Assembly: GCA_963575745.1 (NCBI GenBank)
Contig: CAUYUJ010001392.1
Location: forward strand, 126,497 to 157,383
DNA length: 30,887 nucleotides
From: Prorocentrum cordatum
Taxonomy: Eukaryota; Sar; Dinophyceae; Prorocentrales; Prorocentraceae
Direction of reading: 5' to 3'
Positions 16,457 to 24,647 of this stretch are shown in pieces. The position numbers were made by a program, and so were the translations under genes. Position 1 is the stretch's first letter; each line of letters starts with the position of its first letter. The notes below the pieces were generated by a model that was given only the letters and a program-made list of their open reading frames with translations, was not told the DNA's origin and made no database searches.

Positions 16457-18700
16457 ATGGCCCTCCCTTGGCCCTATCCTTACCGGCCTGCAGCCTCGGC
16501 TTCTCGCGGTGCTTCTCAGCCTGCGGAGGAAGACCGACACACGCCTGCGGCCGCGCCTGCTCGCTGTGATCCTCAACCTGCGTCTTTTACGGTCGCCTCT
16601 TTTAACTTCGGGTTCGAGCAGAGCATGATGATGGGGAAGAACTCCAAGACTCACTGCTCCAACTTCGGGCGGATTTGCGCCAAGATAGTCGAGGAAGTCG
16701 ATGCTGACCTTTTCTTTGGGTGCGAGGTCGGTGCGTTTCGTCAAGGCCTGAGTCGAGCATCCATCAACGTGAAAGACATCCTGACCAAGCCGTTCGGCGA
16801 CAGCATCGGCTTCTGCGAGGTCGCCAACTACTTGAGCCTATGGGGCTTCGGCGGTGCTTCTCAGCCTGCTGACGTGTCCCTGCGCGAGGACACATACATC
16901 TACCACGTCCCCATCGCGCGACAAGTGGACGCAGTGATCTCACGGTTCAATGTGCAGACAGGAGGCCATGACAAAGTTCACGTGGTCGTCGGAAACATGC
17001 ACATCGTTTGCGGAAGCAACCCTCCCAGCATTCACACGCGACAGAAAGCAGTTCGGCTGCTCCGACTCCACTTGGACGGGATCGCCGTGCTTCTCAGTAC
17101 TGGGGAGCCGGGCACGCCGGTCGTGCGCCTCGTAGTCGGCGACAACAACTTGACCGCGCAGGAGGCGCGTGAAGCTTTCCAACGCCACACTGACGACGAG
17201 GCGTTATGGGAAGTCTTCGCCCCCCCGGCGGACCGCAAAGGCGACGACGTGGCAGTCTGCGGAGCAGTCGCGCGTTTCCAGCCCGTCGCTGTTGGCGCCT
17301 CCAACATGGACCGTGGCGTGCGAAACGACGCGCACGATGCTGTTGCGGTCGTGCTCACCGTCCCTGATGCTTCTCAGCCTGGGGAGACAAAGAGGCGGAA
17401 GATTGCATTCGGAGGATTGCCTGACGCCGACGCCGGCTCAGAGACCGAGGTGGAGGGCTCCTCGGCGCACTGGTCCCGGTCCCCGAGCCCCGCTCCTGTG
17501 CATGCACCGCTTTCACCGACGTCACCGGCCGACGCCGCAGCCTGCGACGAGCCCGAGGATGAAGTTAGTCGGCGCGCGCATGAGCTGCACAAGGAGTTGA
17601 GGGAGTATTGGGACCAGAGGTATGACGCGGCCTACGACCCGAAACTCCTCCACCACCTCGGCCTCTTGCTGTTCAAGAAGAGGACGTCCACGCAGCCTGC
17701 GGACAAAGATCCAGCTGGTGCTTCTCAGCCTGGCTCGGACTGTGACACCGCCTTCGCGTCGCAGGCGGAGACTGTCCGAGCCATTGTGTCTGTCCTTAAG
17801 GTTCGCCATGAGTTTCTGCGGAGCAAAAACATCGCCGACTTGCGGCGCGTCCTCACCGACGCTGAGCGCGGGGAACTCGTAAGACGTGTTCGCACAGAGT
17901 ACGAGCAGTCCGAACACCAGCTGGCGCTACAGGAACGAGATGGCGAGAAGGGGAAAGCGAAAGGCAAGACTCCACCACAAGGTTCTAGCGGAACTTCTCA
18001 GCCTGCGGGAAAAGGCGAAAAGGGGAATGCGAAAGGCAAGACTCCACCACAAGGTTTTCGCGGAGCTTCTCAGTCTGCGGGAAAAGGCGAGGAGGGGAAG
18101 GCGAAAGGCAAGACTCCACCACAAGGTGGCCAGCCCCAAGGGGCAGGCCAAGGGAGTCTCGCCAAGTTCCTCAGAGAGCAGAAGCGTAAGCGGTGGTGCC
18201 GGCATCTGCAACGTGTGTGCGGCGCAAAACAGATCTGGGAGGTGCTGGCTTTCTCCGGCCGCTTCGACGTTGACATGCTCACCCAAGCCCTGCACGCCGA
18301 ACCCAGTGAGCCACCTGCGCACGACGAAGTCATGAAGGAAGAGCGCCGCCGCCTCCACCACGACAAGGCTGAAGCGATCTCGCGCTACAACGAGGGTGAG
18401 CGGCTCGCCCGCGATCGGCAAGAGCTCTTACGTGGCGGTGCTACTCAGCCTGCCGACCAGGGCCAGGAGGTTCCCACTCTCACGCGCAAGCAGTTGGACG
18501 CGCTTCGGAAGTGGGACAGCGGCGAGTTGCGAGTCAACCGGAACCAGGCGATTGCGGCGCTAGGACACGGCCGCCTCCGTACTGCGGGAGGGAATTACCT
18601 GGACATCGGCGGCAGCACGGGCGGTGGGTCTCGGCGCATCATCGACTCTTGGCAGCCGCCGGATTGGCGCGACTTCCTGCAAGACGAGCGGGAGAGGTGA
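16457..18700 (+). CDS. EEP-superfamily-like (endonuclease/exonuclease/phosphatase) protein in element E3
   Basis: Single uninterrupted frame, 747 residues from the first ATG at 16457; the frame is open upstream but only with a TTG at 16415. Residues 43-305 resemble an EEP fold: SFTVASFNFGF (Asn50), FFGCEV (Glu90), VGNMHIV (His182) then IHTRQKAVRLLRLHL, VVGDNN (Asp229/Asn231, like GDFN) and NDAHDAVAVVL (Asp291/His293, like SDH). Residues 495-560 hold three near-copies of a Lys/Gly-rich 24-residue unit (KGKTPPQG; 72 bp in DNA). The C-terminal third is basic and helical-looking. The word (G/D)ASQPA recurs. EEP enzymes cut nucleic acids or hydrolyse phosphoesters; in LINEs they nick the target. 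No reverse transcriptase is visible. The fold is likely; the role in transposition is inferred. Confidence 0.75.
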   Translation: MALPWPYPYRPAASASRGASQPAEEDRHTPAAAPARCDPQPASFTVASFNFGFEQSMMMGKNSKTHCSNFGRICAKIVEEVDADLFFGCEVGAFRQGLSRASINVKDILTKPFGDSIGFCEVANYLSLWGFGGASQPADVSLREDTYIYHVPIARQVDAVISRFNVQTGGHDKVHVVVGNMHIVCGSNPPSIHTRQKAVRLLRLHLDGIAVLLSTGEPGTPVVRLVVGDNNLTAQEAREAFQRHTDDEALWEVFAPPADRKGDDVAVCGAVARFQPVAVGASNMDRGVRNDAHDAVAVVLTVPDASQPGETKRRKIAFGGLPDADAGSETEVEGSSAHWSRSPSPAPVHAPLSPTSPADAAACDEPEDEVSRRAHELHKELREYWDQRYDAAYDPKLLHHLGLLLFKKRTSTQPADKDPAGASQPGSDCDTAFASQAETVRAIVSVLKVRHEFLRSKNIADLRRVLTDAERGELVRRVRTEYEQSEHQLALQERDGEKGKAKGKTPPQGSSGTSQPAGKGEKGNAKGKTPPQGFRGASQSAGKGEEGKAKGKTPPQGGQPQGAGQGSLAKFLREQKRKRWCRHLQRVCGAKQIWEVLAFSGRFDVDMLTQALHAEPSEPPAHDEVMKEERRRLHHDKAEAISRYNEGERLARDRQELLRGGATQPADQGQEVPTLTRKQLDALRKWDSGELRVNRNQAIAALGHGRLRTAGGNYLDIGGSTGGGSRRIIDSWQPPDWRDFLQDERER

Positions 18701-18883
18701 GGTTTCCAAGCCCGTGTGCCCGCGGTGCTTCTCAGCCTGCGGTGCTTTTCGCTTGACTCTTTCTGCGGTGCTTTTCTGCGAGTAGTAGGACTCTTTTCAG
18801 CCCGCGGGTTTCTGCGAGTCTCAGCCTGCGAGTTTTCAGCCTCCAGGTTTCGCAGGCTCTCCGCTTCGCGCGCCGCTCCTCAG
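18701..18883 (+). other. Downstream region rich in CAGCCTGC words
   Basis: Holds CGGTGCTTCTCAGCCTGCGG plus shorter forms (GCGGTGCTTTT, CTTTTCAGCC, TCTCAGCCTGCGAG). This is the same word that codes GASQPA within the gene, here outside the frame. Confidence 0.6.
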
Positions 18884-19170
18884 TTCCAAGACGTCTGCCA
18901 AAGTGCAGGCTTTTGCAGGCTGCCGCTTTTGCAGCCTGCCACCACAGCTCAGCGTGCCGCTTTTGCAGACTTCCAAGACGTCTGCCAAAGTGCAGGCTTT
19001 TGCAGGCTGCCGTTTTTGCAGCCTGCAACCACAGCTCCGCCTGCCGCTTTTGCAGGCTTCCAAGACGTTTGCCAAAGTGCAGGCTTTTGCAGGCTGCCGC
19101 TTTTGCAGCCTGCCACCACAGCTCAGCGTGCCGCTTTTGCAGACTTCCAAGACGTCTGCCAAAGTGCATG
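18884..19170 (+). repeat. 87-bp satellite, about 3.3 copies
   Basis: TTCCAAGACGTCTGCCAAAG starts at 18884, 18971, 19058 and 19145, exactly 87 bp apart. Each unit holds GCAGGCTTTTGCAGGCTGCC and GCAGCCTGC. As 87 is 29 codons, several frames on both strands stay open (29-residue repeats such as QDVCQSAGFCRLP). I do not call a gene. Confidence 0.9.
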
Positions 19171-19324
19171 CTTTTGCATGCTTTTGCATGGACTCGCCCA
19201 GCACACCAGTAGAGACACAGGTCTTACGAGTCCCTGCACATAATACTTTGTACACAACGTAGTCCTGCGAGTCCTACTGTCCTGCGAGTCTGTGATACAA
19301 CTGTGTAGTGTCAAGCTCTGTGAG

Positions 19325-19675
19325 TTGATAGCAGTGTGTGCGTTGATAGCAGTGTCTTGTTTGACCATACATCTATTCAAGTTCCGTGTGTTGATAGCAG
19401 TGTCTCGTGAGGACGTACACCCATTCAAGCATCCGTGCGTTGATACCAGTGTCTCGTTTGGACATGCATCCATTCGAGCTCCGTGCGTTGATAGCAGTGT
19501 TTCATTTGGAGGTACATCCATTCAAGCTTTGTGCGTTGATAGCAGTGTCTCGTTTGGACATGCACCCATTCGAGCTCCGTGCGATGATAGCAGTGTCTCG
19601 CTTGGACATACATCCATTCAAGTTCCGTGCGTTGATAGCAGTGTCTCGTTTGGACATACACCCCTCCAGCTATGC
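19325..19675 (+). repeat. 48-bp satellite, about 7 copies
   Basis: TTGATAGCAGTGTCTCG starts at 19343, 19391, 19440, 19488, 19536, 19584 and 19632 (period 48, once 49), with a partial unit at 19325. The 16-codon period keeps frames open on both strands. It ends at the E3 right terminus. Confidence 0.9.
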
Positions 19676-19925
19676 TTCTACATATCGATGTTAGGTTGCT
19701 TTGCCGGGATAATTTTTGCAGCGTCGGACCTCAGGGCAAGCGTCGTTCCTCGATGCCCCCTCGCGAGGCCCGGCGAGGGCCCCCTCGGAGGCCGACCTCT
19801 GCCCGGTCACCCCGCCGCTCCCGTGTCTCTGCCGTTGGAGGGCGGCGGCTCCCTGTGGGCCCCGGGCGCGCCGCCGAGATGAGGTAGCCCAGCTTCCGCC
19901 GCCCGTTGTACCACCTCGGGGATCT

Positions 19926-20135
19926 GCTGGCCCGGGTCAGTGCAGACTTCGGTCGGGCGTATCGGGCGTATCTCCCTACAGGGGGGAGTTTGGACGAAAG
20001 CTCAAACATAGTAATAAAAACATAAGATCAAGCATATAGCCAACAAACGTAACACAGCGTCCTCATCAGACTGTGTTGGAATCTTCCCCCTGTAGAGGGA
20101 CATGCCCGACCTAAATGCAGACCCGGGTCCGCAGG
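19926..20135. mobile_element. AT-rich inverted-repeat element, copy 1
   Basis: The left side (CCCGGGTC..TGCA..TTCGGTCGGGCGT..TCTCCCTACAGGGGG) and right side (CCCCCTGTAGAGGGACATGCCCGACCTAAATGCAGACCCGGG) are imperfect inverted repeats of about 55 bp. The middle (19990-20080) is AT-rich (CATAGTAATAAAAACATAAG). The right end recurs at 24120-24145. MITE-like. Confidence 0.65.
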
Positions 20136-20327
20136 AAACCAAACAAATGCGATGTGTAGGACAACAAAACAACTGCAGCGCAAGGCTTCGCAAACCCGGG
20201 CCAGCCGATAGTTCTGCGCGGCCGACTCGCGGCTCGCCAACCCGGGTCAGCCAGATGGGGTCTTCGCAGGATCCTGCAGGATCCAATGCCCTGGCCTGAC
20301 CCCCGTGTGCATCGACCCCCGTCTCTT
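20136..20327. other. No gene seen
   Basis: Short unique stretch between two small elements, with a GCAGGATCCTGCAGGATCC repeat near 20266-20284. Confidence 0.4.
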
Positions 20328-20567
20328 CCCAGACCCCCGACGTCATGATGTTTTCATGACGCGACCCCCAACTGGGGGTCGCGTCATGAGAAACCGGTCC
20401 CGGGGAATGGGTCGGGACCACTAAAGAGGTCCCGACCCATCCCCCGGGACCGGTTTTTCATCCAGAGTCGTTCTTTGACGGTCCCGAGGCCCAGTGGGGG
20501 CCCCGGGGGACCGAAACTGGCGACGAACCTCCCGTCGTGAGTTTTCCATGGCCCGAGGGGGTCTGGG
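20328..20567 (-). mobile_element. R1 element, copy d, with internal head-to-head duplication
   Basis: Starts CCCAGACCCCCGACGTCATG and ends CCGAGGGGGTCTGGG. Near the start, a second inverted R1 fragment (20375-20425) faces the main body, so AAACCGGTCCCGGGGAATGG...TCGGGACC and GGTCCCGACCCATCCCCCGG...ACCGGTTT form a hairpin of about 29-bp arms at 20392-20455. Confidence 0.7.
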
Positions 20568-20658
20568 ATTTTCTGAGTCCCGCTGTTCCTCCTCGATCTC
20601 GGCCTCTGGGTTTTCACTTGGGCCTGCACGGTTTCCCCCGGGGCCGTAGGCGACCTGA
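20568..20658 (+). repeat. R8 dispersed segment, copy 1
   Basis: ATTTTCTGAGTCCCGCTGTT...CCTCGATCTCGGCCTCTGGG...GGGGCCGTAGGCGACCTGAG. Nearly identical to 22053-22141 and, inverted, to 30410-30503. In each case it links an R1 copy to a GAG/CCT microsatellite, so R1, R8 and the microsatellite form one compound unit. Confidence 0.75.
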
Positions 20659-20730
20659 GGAGGAGGAGGAGGAGGAGGAGGAGGAGGAGGAGGAGGAGGA
20701 GGTGGAGGAGGAGGAGGTGGAGGAGGGGTC
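20659..20730 (+). repeat. GAG microsatellite
   Basis: GAGGAG triplets with GTGGAG interruptions, attached to R8. Confidence 0.9.
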
Positions 20731-20739
20731 TGGGTCTTA

Positions 20740-20942
20740 AGCTCCGACCGCCGGATGGTCCCCAGCCGCCGGTTGCTCTGCAGCGGCGCCGCGGCGCTGG
20801 GCGGGCGCCGCGGCGGCGGGGCCGCGGGGGGGGGGCCGCCCGCCAGCGCGGCGCTGGAGAGGCCCCCGATCTCGCCGACGCCGCTCCCGACGGTCGGGCC
20901 GGACGAAGGGGGGGAGGGTGCACAGTACACTCGACCAGGATG
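20740..20942. other. GC-rich stretch, no gene recognised
   Basis: Open frames on both strands follow from very high GC and lack any motif. Confidence 0.4.
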
Positions 20943-21126
20943 CCCAGGCCCCCTCGGGTCAGGAAGAAATCACGACGGGAGGTGTTTCGCCATTTTCGGC
21001 CTCCGGGGGCCCTCACCGGGCCTCGGGACCGCCAAAAAACGATTCAGGATGAAAAACCTGTCCCTGGGGATGGATCGGGACCTCTGGGGGTCGCGTCGTG
21101 AAGAAATCATGACGTCGGGGGTCTGG
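20943..21126 (+). mobile_element. R1 element, copy e
   Basis: Starts CCCAGGCCCCCTCGGGTCAGG and ends CATGACGTCGGGGGTCTGG. Carries all R1 internal blocks with few changes. Confidence 0.75.
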
Positions 21127-21292
21127 ACAGGAAAAATGCGCAGGAAGGATGCAAGGGCCTTGGAACGCCGTGTTGACGTTCTCCGTGCGGAGCGCAGCAG
21201 AATGCCGAAGGATGCCGAATATACCGAAGGGGCAAGGATGCAAAGGTAGTCATGGCAACTTGCCCCATCCTTACTATCATGGTTGACTGTAG

Positions 21293-21483
21293 AACCCAGA
21301 GATCCGACGCTCCAGCAAAAATGGGAACGGCGGTATTTTGGCAGTTCTCTGCCTCCGGGGGCCCTCGCGGGGCCTCGCGAGGGCGTCAACAAACGGCTCG
21401 GGACGAACAACCGGCCAAGGGGAGGTGGTCTAGACCTCCGGGGCCCACGCATCGAGAAAATTGGAGCAGCCGGATGTTTGGGT
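21293..21483 (+). mobile_element. R2 element, copy 2
   Basis: Terminal inverted repeats ACCCAGAGATCCGACGCTCC and (right) GGAGCAGCCGGATGTTTGGGT. The interior has GCCTCCGGGGGCCCTCGCGG and the CAACAAACGGCTCGGGACGA block. It directly abuts an R3 element. Confidence 0.7.
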
Positions 21484-21665
21484 ACAGTAGGAGCTCGACC
21501 ACAAGAAACCTTCCACAAGAAGCCCAACCCTGAAACCCCAGGACGTCCTCCATTGGTTTTTGGTGTGGGAGCGTCACGCTCTCCATAGCAAAGTCATCAA
21601 AACACAAGAAACCCAGGGCACCCTGCAGCAAGCAGGGTGTTTCTTGGCATGGGTCTCTACTATAC
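21482..21665 (+). mobile_element. R3 element, copy 2
   Basis: Ends GTACAGTAGGAGC and CTCTACTATAC are inverted repeats. The interior matches 428-610, including CCCAGGGCACCCTGCAGCAA and the CAGGGTGTTTCTTGGCATGG end. Confidence 0.7.
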
Positions 21666-21667
21666 GG

Positions 21668-21835
21668 GCCTCGGGAAAAATAGCGAACACTCCTGCCACA
21701 CTCATTGGTCAACGCCTCCCCCGTCCCCAGGGTTCAAAGTTGGCGGTGGGTCTGATGAGCTGCATTTTATTCTGCCGCAGCCTCCTCCGCGCGTGCCAAC
21801 TGTGAGAGTTTGGGGGGAGGGGAAGTACCCACTAT
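21668..21835 (+). repeat. R7 dispersed repeat, copy 1
   Basis: Matches the reverse complement of 22790-22977: GCCTCGGxAxAAATAGCG, CAAAGTTGGCGGTGGGTCTG, TCTGCCGCAGCCTCC and GCGCGTGCC. Confidence 0.65.
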
Positions 21836-21867
21836 AATTGTTTCCCTCGACCGTAGCAAGCCCAGAT

Positions 21868-22052
21868 CCCAGACCCCCGACGTCATGATTTCTTCATGAC
21901 GCGACCCCCAGAGGTCCCGACCCGTTCCGCGGGACCGGTTTTTCACCATGAGTCGTTGTTTGACGGTCCCGAGGCCTGGTGAGGGCCCCCAGAAACCGAA
22001 AGTGGCGAAAAACCTCCCGTCGTGATTTCTTCATGACCCGAGGAGGTCTGGG
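21868..22052 (-). mobile_element. R1 element, copy f
   Basis: Well preserved: CCCAGACCCCCGACGTCATG at one end, TCGTGATTTCTTCATGACCC then GAGGTCTGGG at the other. Followed by R8 and a GAG microsatellite, as at copy d. Confidence 0.8.
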
Positions 22053-22141
22053 ATTTTCTGAGTCCCGCTGTTCCTCCTCGATCTCGGCCTCTGGGTTTTC
22101 ACCTGGGCCTGCACGGTTTCCCCCGGGGCCGTAGGCGACCT
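22053..22141 (+). repeat. R8 dispersed segment, copy 2
   Basis: Nearly identical to 20568-20658; joins R1 copy f to the microsatellite at 22142. Confidence 0.75.
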
Positions 22142-22218
22142 GAGGAGGAGGAGGAGGAGGAGGAGGAGGAGGAGGAGGGAGGAAGGAGGAGGAGGAGGAC
22201 GGAGGAGGAGGAGGAGGC
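22142..22218 (+). repeat. GAG microsatellite
   Basis: GAGGAG triplets with GAGGGAGGAAG and GACGGAG interruptions. Confidence 0.9.
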
Positions 22219-22264
22219 CGCTCGGCCTGATCAGCTTCGGAGATACTCGCACGGGCTATCCAGA

Positions 22265-22510
22265 GGCGCTTCCCCCTCCCCCTCCTCCCCCCAATCCCCC
22301 TCCCCCTTCCACCCTCCTACTCCTCTCTCCCTCCTCTCCTCCTCATCCCCTACGCCTCCTCCTCTCCCTCTCCTCCTCCTCATCCCTTCCCCTCCTCCTC
22401 CCCTCACACTCCCACCTTCCCCCTCCCCCCTCTCCCTCCCCCCCTATCCCATCCCACTCTCCCTCCTCCTCCTCCTCCTCCTCCTCCTCCTCCTCCTCCT
22501 CCTCCTCGTC
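22265..22510 (+). repeat. CCT/CCCT pyrimidine tract
   Basis: About 245 bp of nearly pure pyrimidine: CCCCTCC-rich first, then uniform CCT triplets (22462-22507). Confidence 0.9.
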
Positions 22511-22789
22511 GTCTGGCCCTCGGGTCAAGAATCGGTCGGGCCCTTGGCGGCCCTTCGGGCCTCGATCCGGGCGCCCCCGGCACGCTCTCGGCGAGGCGTG
22601 GCTGCTGGAGCATCCCGAGGCTGGGGCACTGCCGAGGACAGTCGGACTGACGGAGCCGCCCGGAACCCTCCAAAACCTCGAGCCTCCAGGCCACCTGGCC
22701 TCGCGCACCGTCGCGCCGCCCCCGTGGGGAACGGCAGCCGCTCTGGCCCCGGGCGCGACGCGCGGATCGCGACGGCAGGGGGAGAAGCA
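22511..22789. other. No gene recognised
   Basis: High-GC sequence with overlapping open frames on both strands and no motif. Confidence 0.4.
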
Positions 22790-22977
22790 AGTACAGTGGA
22801 CACTCCTCTGCTCCCCCAAGCTCTCAAAGTCGGCACGCGCGAGGGAGGCTGCGGCAGAAAACAGATGCAGCGCATCAGACCCACCGCCAACTTTGCATCC
22901 TGGGGGGAGGGGGAGGCGTCGACCGATGGCTGTGGCGTGCGTGGTCGCTATTTGTTCCGAGGCCTGCATCACCTTCG
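22790..22977 (-). repeat. R7 dispersed repeat, copy 2
   Basis: Inverted copy of 21668-21835; GGCACGCGCGAGGGAGGCTG and CAGACCCACCGCCAACTTTG are the clearest shared blocks. Confidence 0.65.
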
Positions 22978-23104
22978 CGCCCCCGCGGGTGACCTACCCC
23001 GACATCCGCCAATGGACCTAGGACAAGCGGCGGCGCGGCGCCAGCGGCCGTGCATACGGCGCGCCCGGAGAGGGCAACACCGTTGACACACCCTGGGTTT
23101 GCGC

Positions 23105-23256
23105 TAGTCCTTCTCCTCGCCCTTGTCTTCCACATCCTCCTTATCCTCGCTATCCTCTTTATCATCTTTATCATCTTTATCCTCCTTATCCTCTTGATCC
23201 TCTTTATCCTCTTTCTCTTCCTCCTCCTCCTCCTCCCCCTCTCCTCCTGCTCCTGT

Positions 23257-23293
<37 letters not shown>

Positions 23294-23318
23294 GCTGCTG
23301 CTCCTCTTAATCCTCCTC

Positions 23319-23349
<31 letters not shown>

Positions 23350-23390
23350 TCCTCCCCCTCCTCCCCCTCCTCCCCCGTCGGCCGACCCGA
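23105..23390 (+). repeat. Pyrimidine microsatellite (CTT/CCT/TCCTGC)
   Basis: ATCCTCTTTATC-type units grade into CCT, then TCCTGC (about 23244-23300), then CCT/CCCCCT. Confidence 0.85.
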
Positions 23391-23511
23391 GATGGGCACC
23401 CCGCCCAAGCCCATCGGCGCTGGCGCCGAGGCAGGGCTCTGCGGGGGCGAGCGGGGCGCCACGTCGACGGCTGGGGCGGGCGGCGCACCTCGGCGGCAAC
23501 TCCGAGAGGTA

Positions 23512-23560
23512 TGGTCTGCGAAGGGTGTGGCTTTCCACGCGCATCCCTTCGCAGACCCTC
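23512..23560. repeat. Hairpin with 13-bp arms
   Basis: GGTCTGCGAAGGG and CCCTTCGCAGACC are exact inverted repeats separated by about 22 bp. The right arm runs into a CCT microsatellite. Confidence 0.7.
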
Positions 23561-23670
23561 CTCCTCCTCCTCCTCCTCCTCCTCCTCTTCTTCCTCTTCC
23601 TCTTCCTCCCCTCCTCCTCCTCCTCCTCCTTCTCTTCCTGCTCCTCCTCCTCCTCCTCCTCCTCCTCCTG
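23560..23670 (+). repeat. CCT microsatellite
   Basis: CCT triplets with CTT interruptions. Confidence 0.9.
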
Positions 23671-23674
23671 AGGG

Positions 23675-24110
23675 GGGCGCGGCGAAGGGCGGGCGCTGGG
23701 TGTCGATGGGTTGGGGATGGCGGGGCTCGCGCGGGGGAAGGACCGACGACCCTGGCCCGGCTGGACGTCGACGACGCGGGGGGAGGAGCGGAACATGTTC
23801 CTGCCACGTTCTGTGGCCCCAGACAACGGTGGCATCCGAAACACCGCATGGAATATCAAGGATCCCAGAAGAGGGTGCAGACGACGAGCCTGCTGCGGAA
23901 GTTCGCCCTGTGCTCACTGGATTTGCCTAGGTCTGGTAAAGATTTGCCCGGATTTGCTAAGAGCTTTGCCCAGGAGTGCCCATGCCTGCCAGAGCTTTGC
24001 CCAGGCGGTGCCCTCGACAGAGCTCTCCGCCGCGCCCTGAGGCCCGACGACCGAGGGCAACCTGGCGCCCCCCAAGCCCCCAACGGCGCACGGTGCCAAG
24101 CGCACCCCGG
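23675..24110. other. No gene recognised
   Basis: Includes degenerate GATTTGCC/GCTTTGCCCAGG words at 23918-24005, but no protein motif on either strand. Confidence 0.4.
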
Positions 24111-24114
24111 CGTA

Positions 24115-24265
24115 ACCACACCCTGGTTTAGGTCGGGCATGTCCTCCTACGGGCGGATTAACATCAGTCAGACATAGTAAACATGTTTCAAAATGTTGAA
24201 ACAATCGTTCCCATATTTTGTTGCTACTTTTGAAAATTCCTGCAGAGGGACAGGCCCGATGTAAC
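24115..24265. mobile_element. AT-rich inverted-repeat element, copy 2
   Basis: The left TTTAGGTCGGGCATGTCC is the reverse complement of the copy 1 right end (GGACATGCCCGACCTAAA). The right end reads CCTGCAGAGGGACAGGCCCGATG. The interior is AT-rich and shares ACATAGTAA with copy 1. Confidence 0.6.
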
Positions 24266-24298
24266 CCGCGGTGAACACACAGAGGGAAGTGAGAGGGG

Positions 24299-24442
24299 CA
24301 GGCCCTCTCAAAGGCGGCGGGGCTTCTCAGAAGCCCTGCGGCTTTCTGAGAAGCCGTCTCTGCCTTCGGAGGCGGCGCAGGACACTTCTCAAAGGCGCGA
24401 GGGCTCCTCAGAAGCCTCGCTACCCTCTGAGAAGGCCTGCCC
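24299..24442. repeat. Cluster of GCTTCTCAGAAGCC-type palindromes
   Basis: GGGCTTCTCAGAAGCCC, GGCTTTCTGAGAAGCC, GGGCTCCTCAGAAGCC and CCCTCTGAGAAGGCC, separated by CTTCTCAAAGGCG words. Each can pair with itself or with the next. Confidence 0.75.
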
Positions 24443-24611
24443 CCGTTCGTTTCCCCGTGAGCTCGCCGCCGATTTGTAATCACCGAACCTGGGCTCTGCG
24501 GTTCGGCGCCAGCGCCGCGCTCCGCCACCAAGTTCTCGGCGCGGATGGCCTTCACGTCCCCATCGAGGAGCCGCACCTGCCACCTGCCGGGTGGTGCCGG
24601 ACCCAACTCTC

Positions 24612-24647
<36 letters not shown>

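Larger units (their letters stand above)
15527..19712 (+). mobile_element. Element E3: gene-carrying member of the E family
   Basis: The left end CCTAACATCGAAGACTGG (15526 on) and left block (GTTTCTAGTGG, ACTCCACAGGGGGGTCTGGG, CAGTCACACACTTCG) match E1/E2. The right end CTTCTACATATCGATGTTAGG, then TTGCTTTGCCGGGATAA, ends at 19712. Both ends share the change ACAGCGA to ACATCGA, seen in no other copy. TTTTTGC flanks both sides (15520-15526, 19713-19719). Contents in order: 73-bp satellite, ATC microsatellite, EEP-like gene, 87-bp satellite, 48-bp satellite. I infer one 4.2-kb transposable unit with a 7-bp target duplication. The alternative is chance pairing of two partial copies around a host gene. 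Confidence 0.65.

Noticed and set aside
18716-19262. Possible gene with 29-residue repeats downstream of the EEP gene
   Set aside because: The 87-bp period keeps three forward and two reverse frames open at once; no frame is favoured and none has a unique domain.
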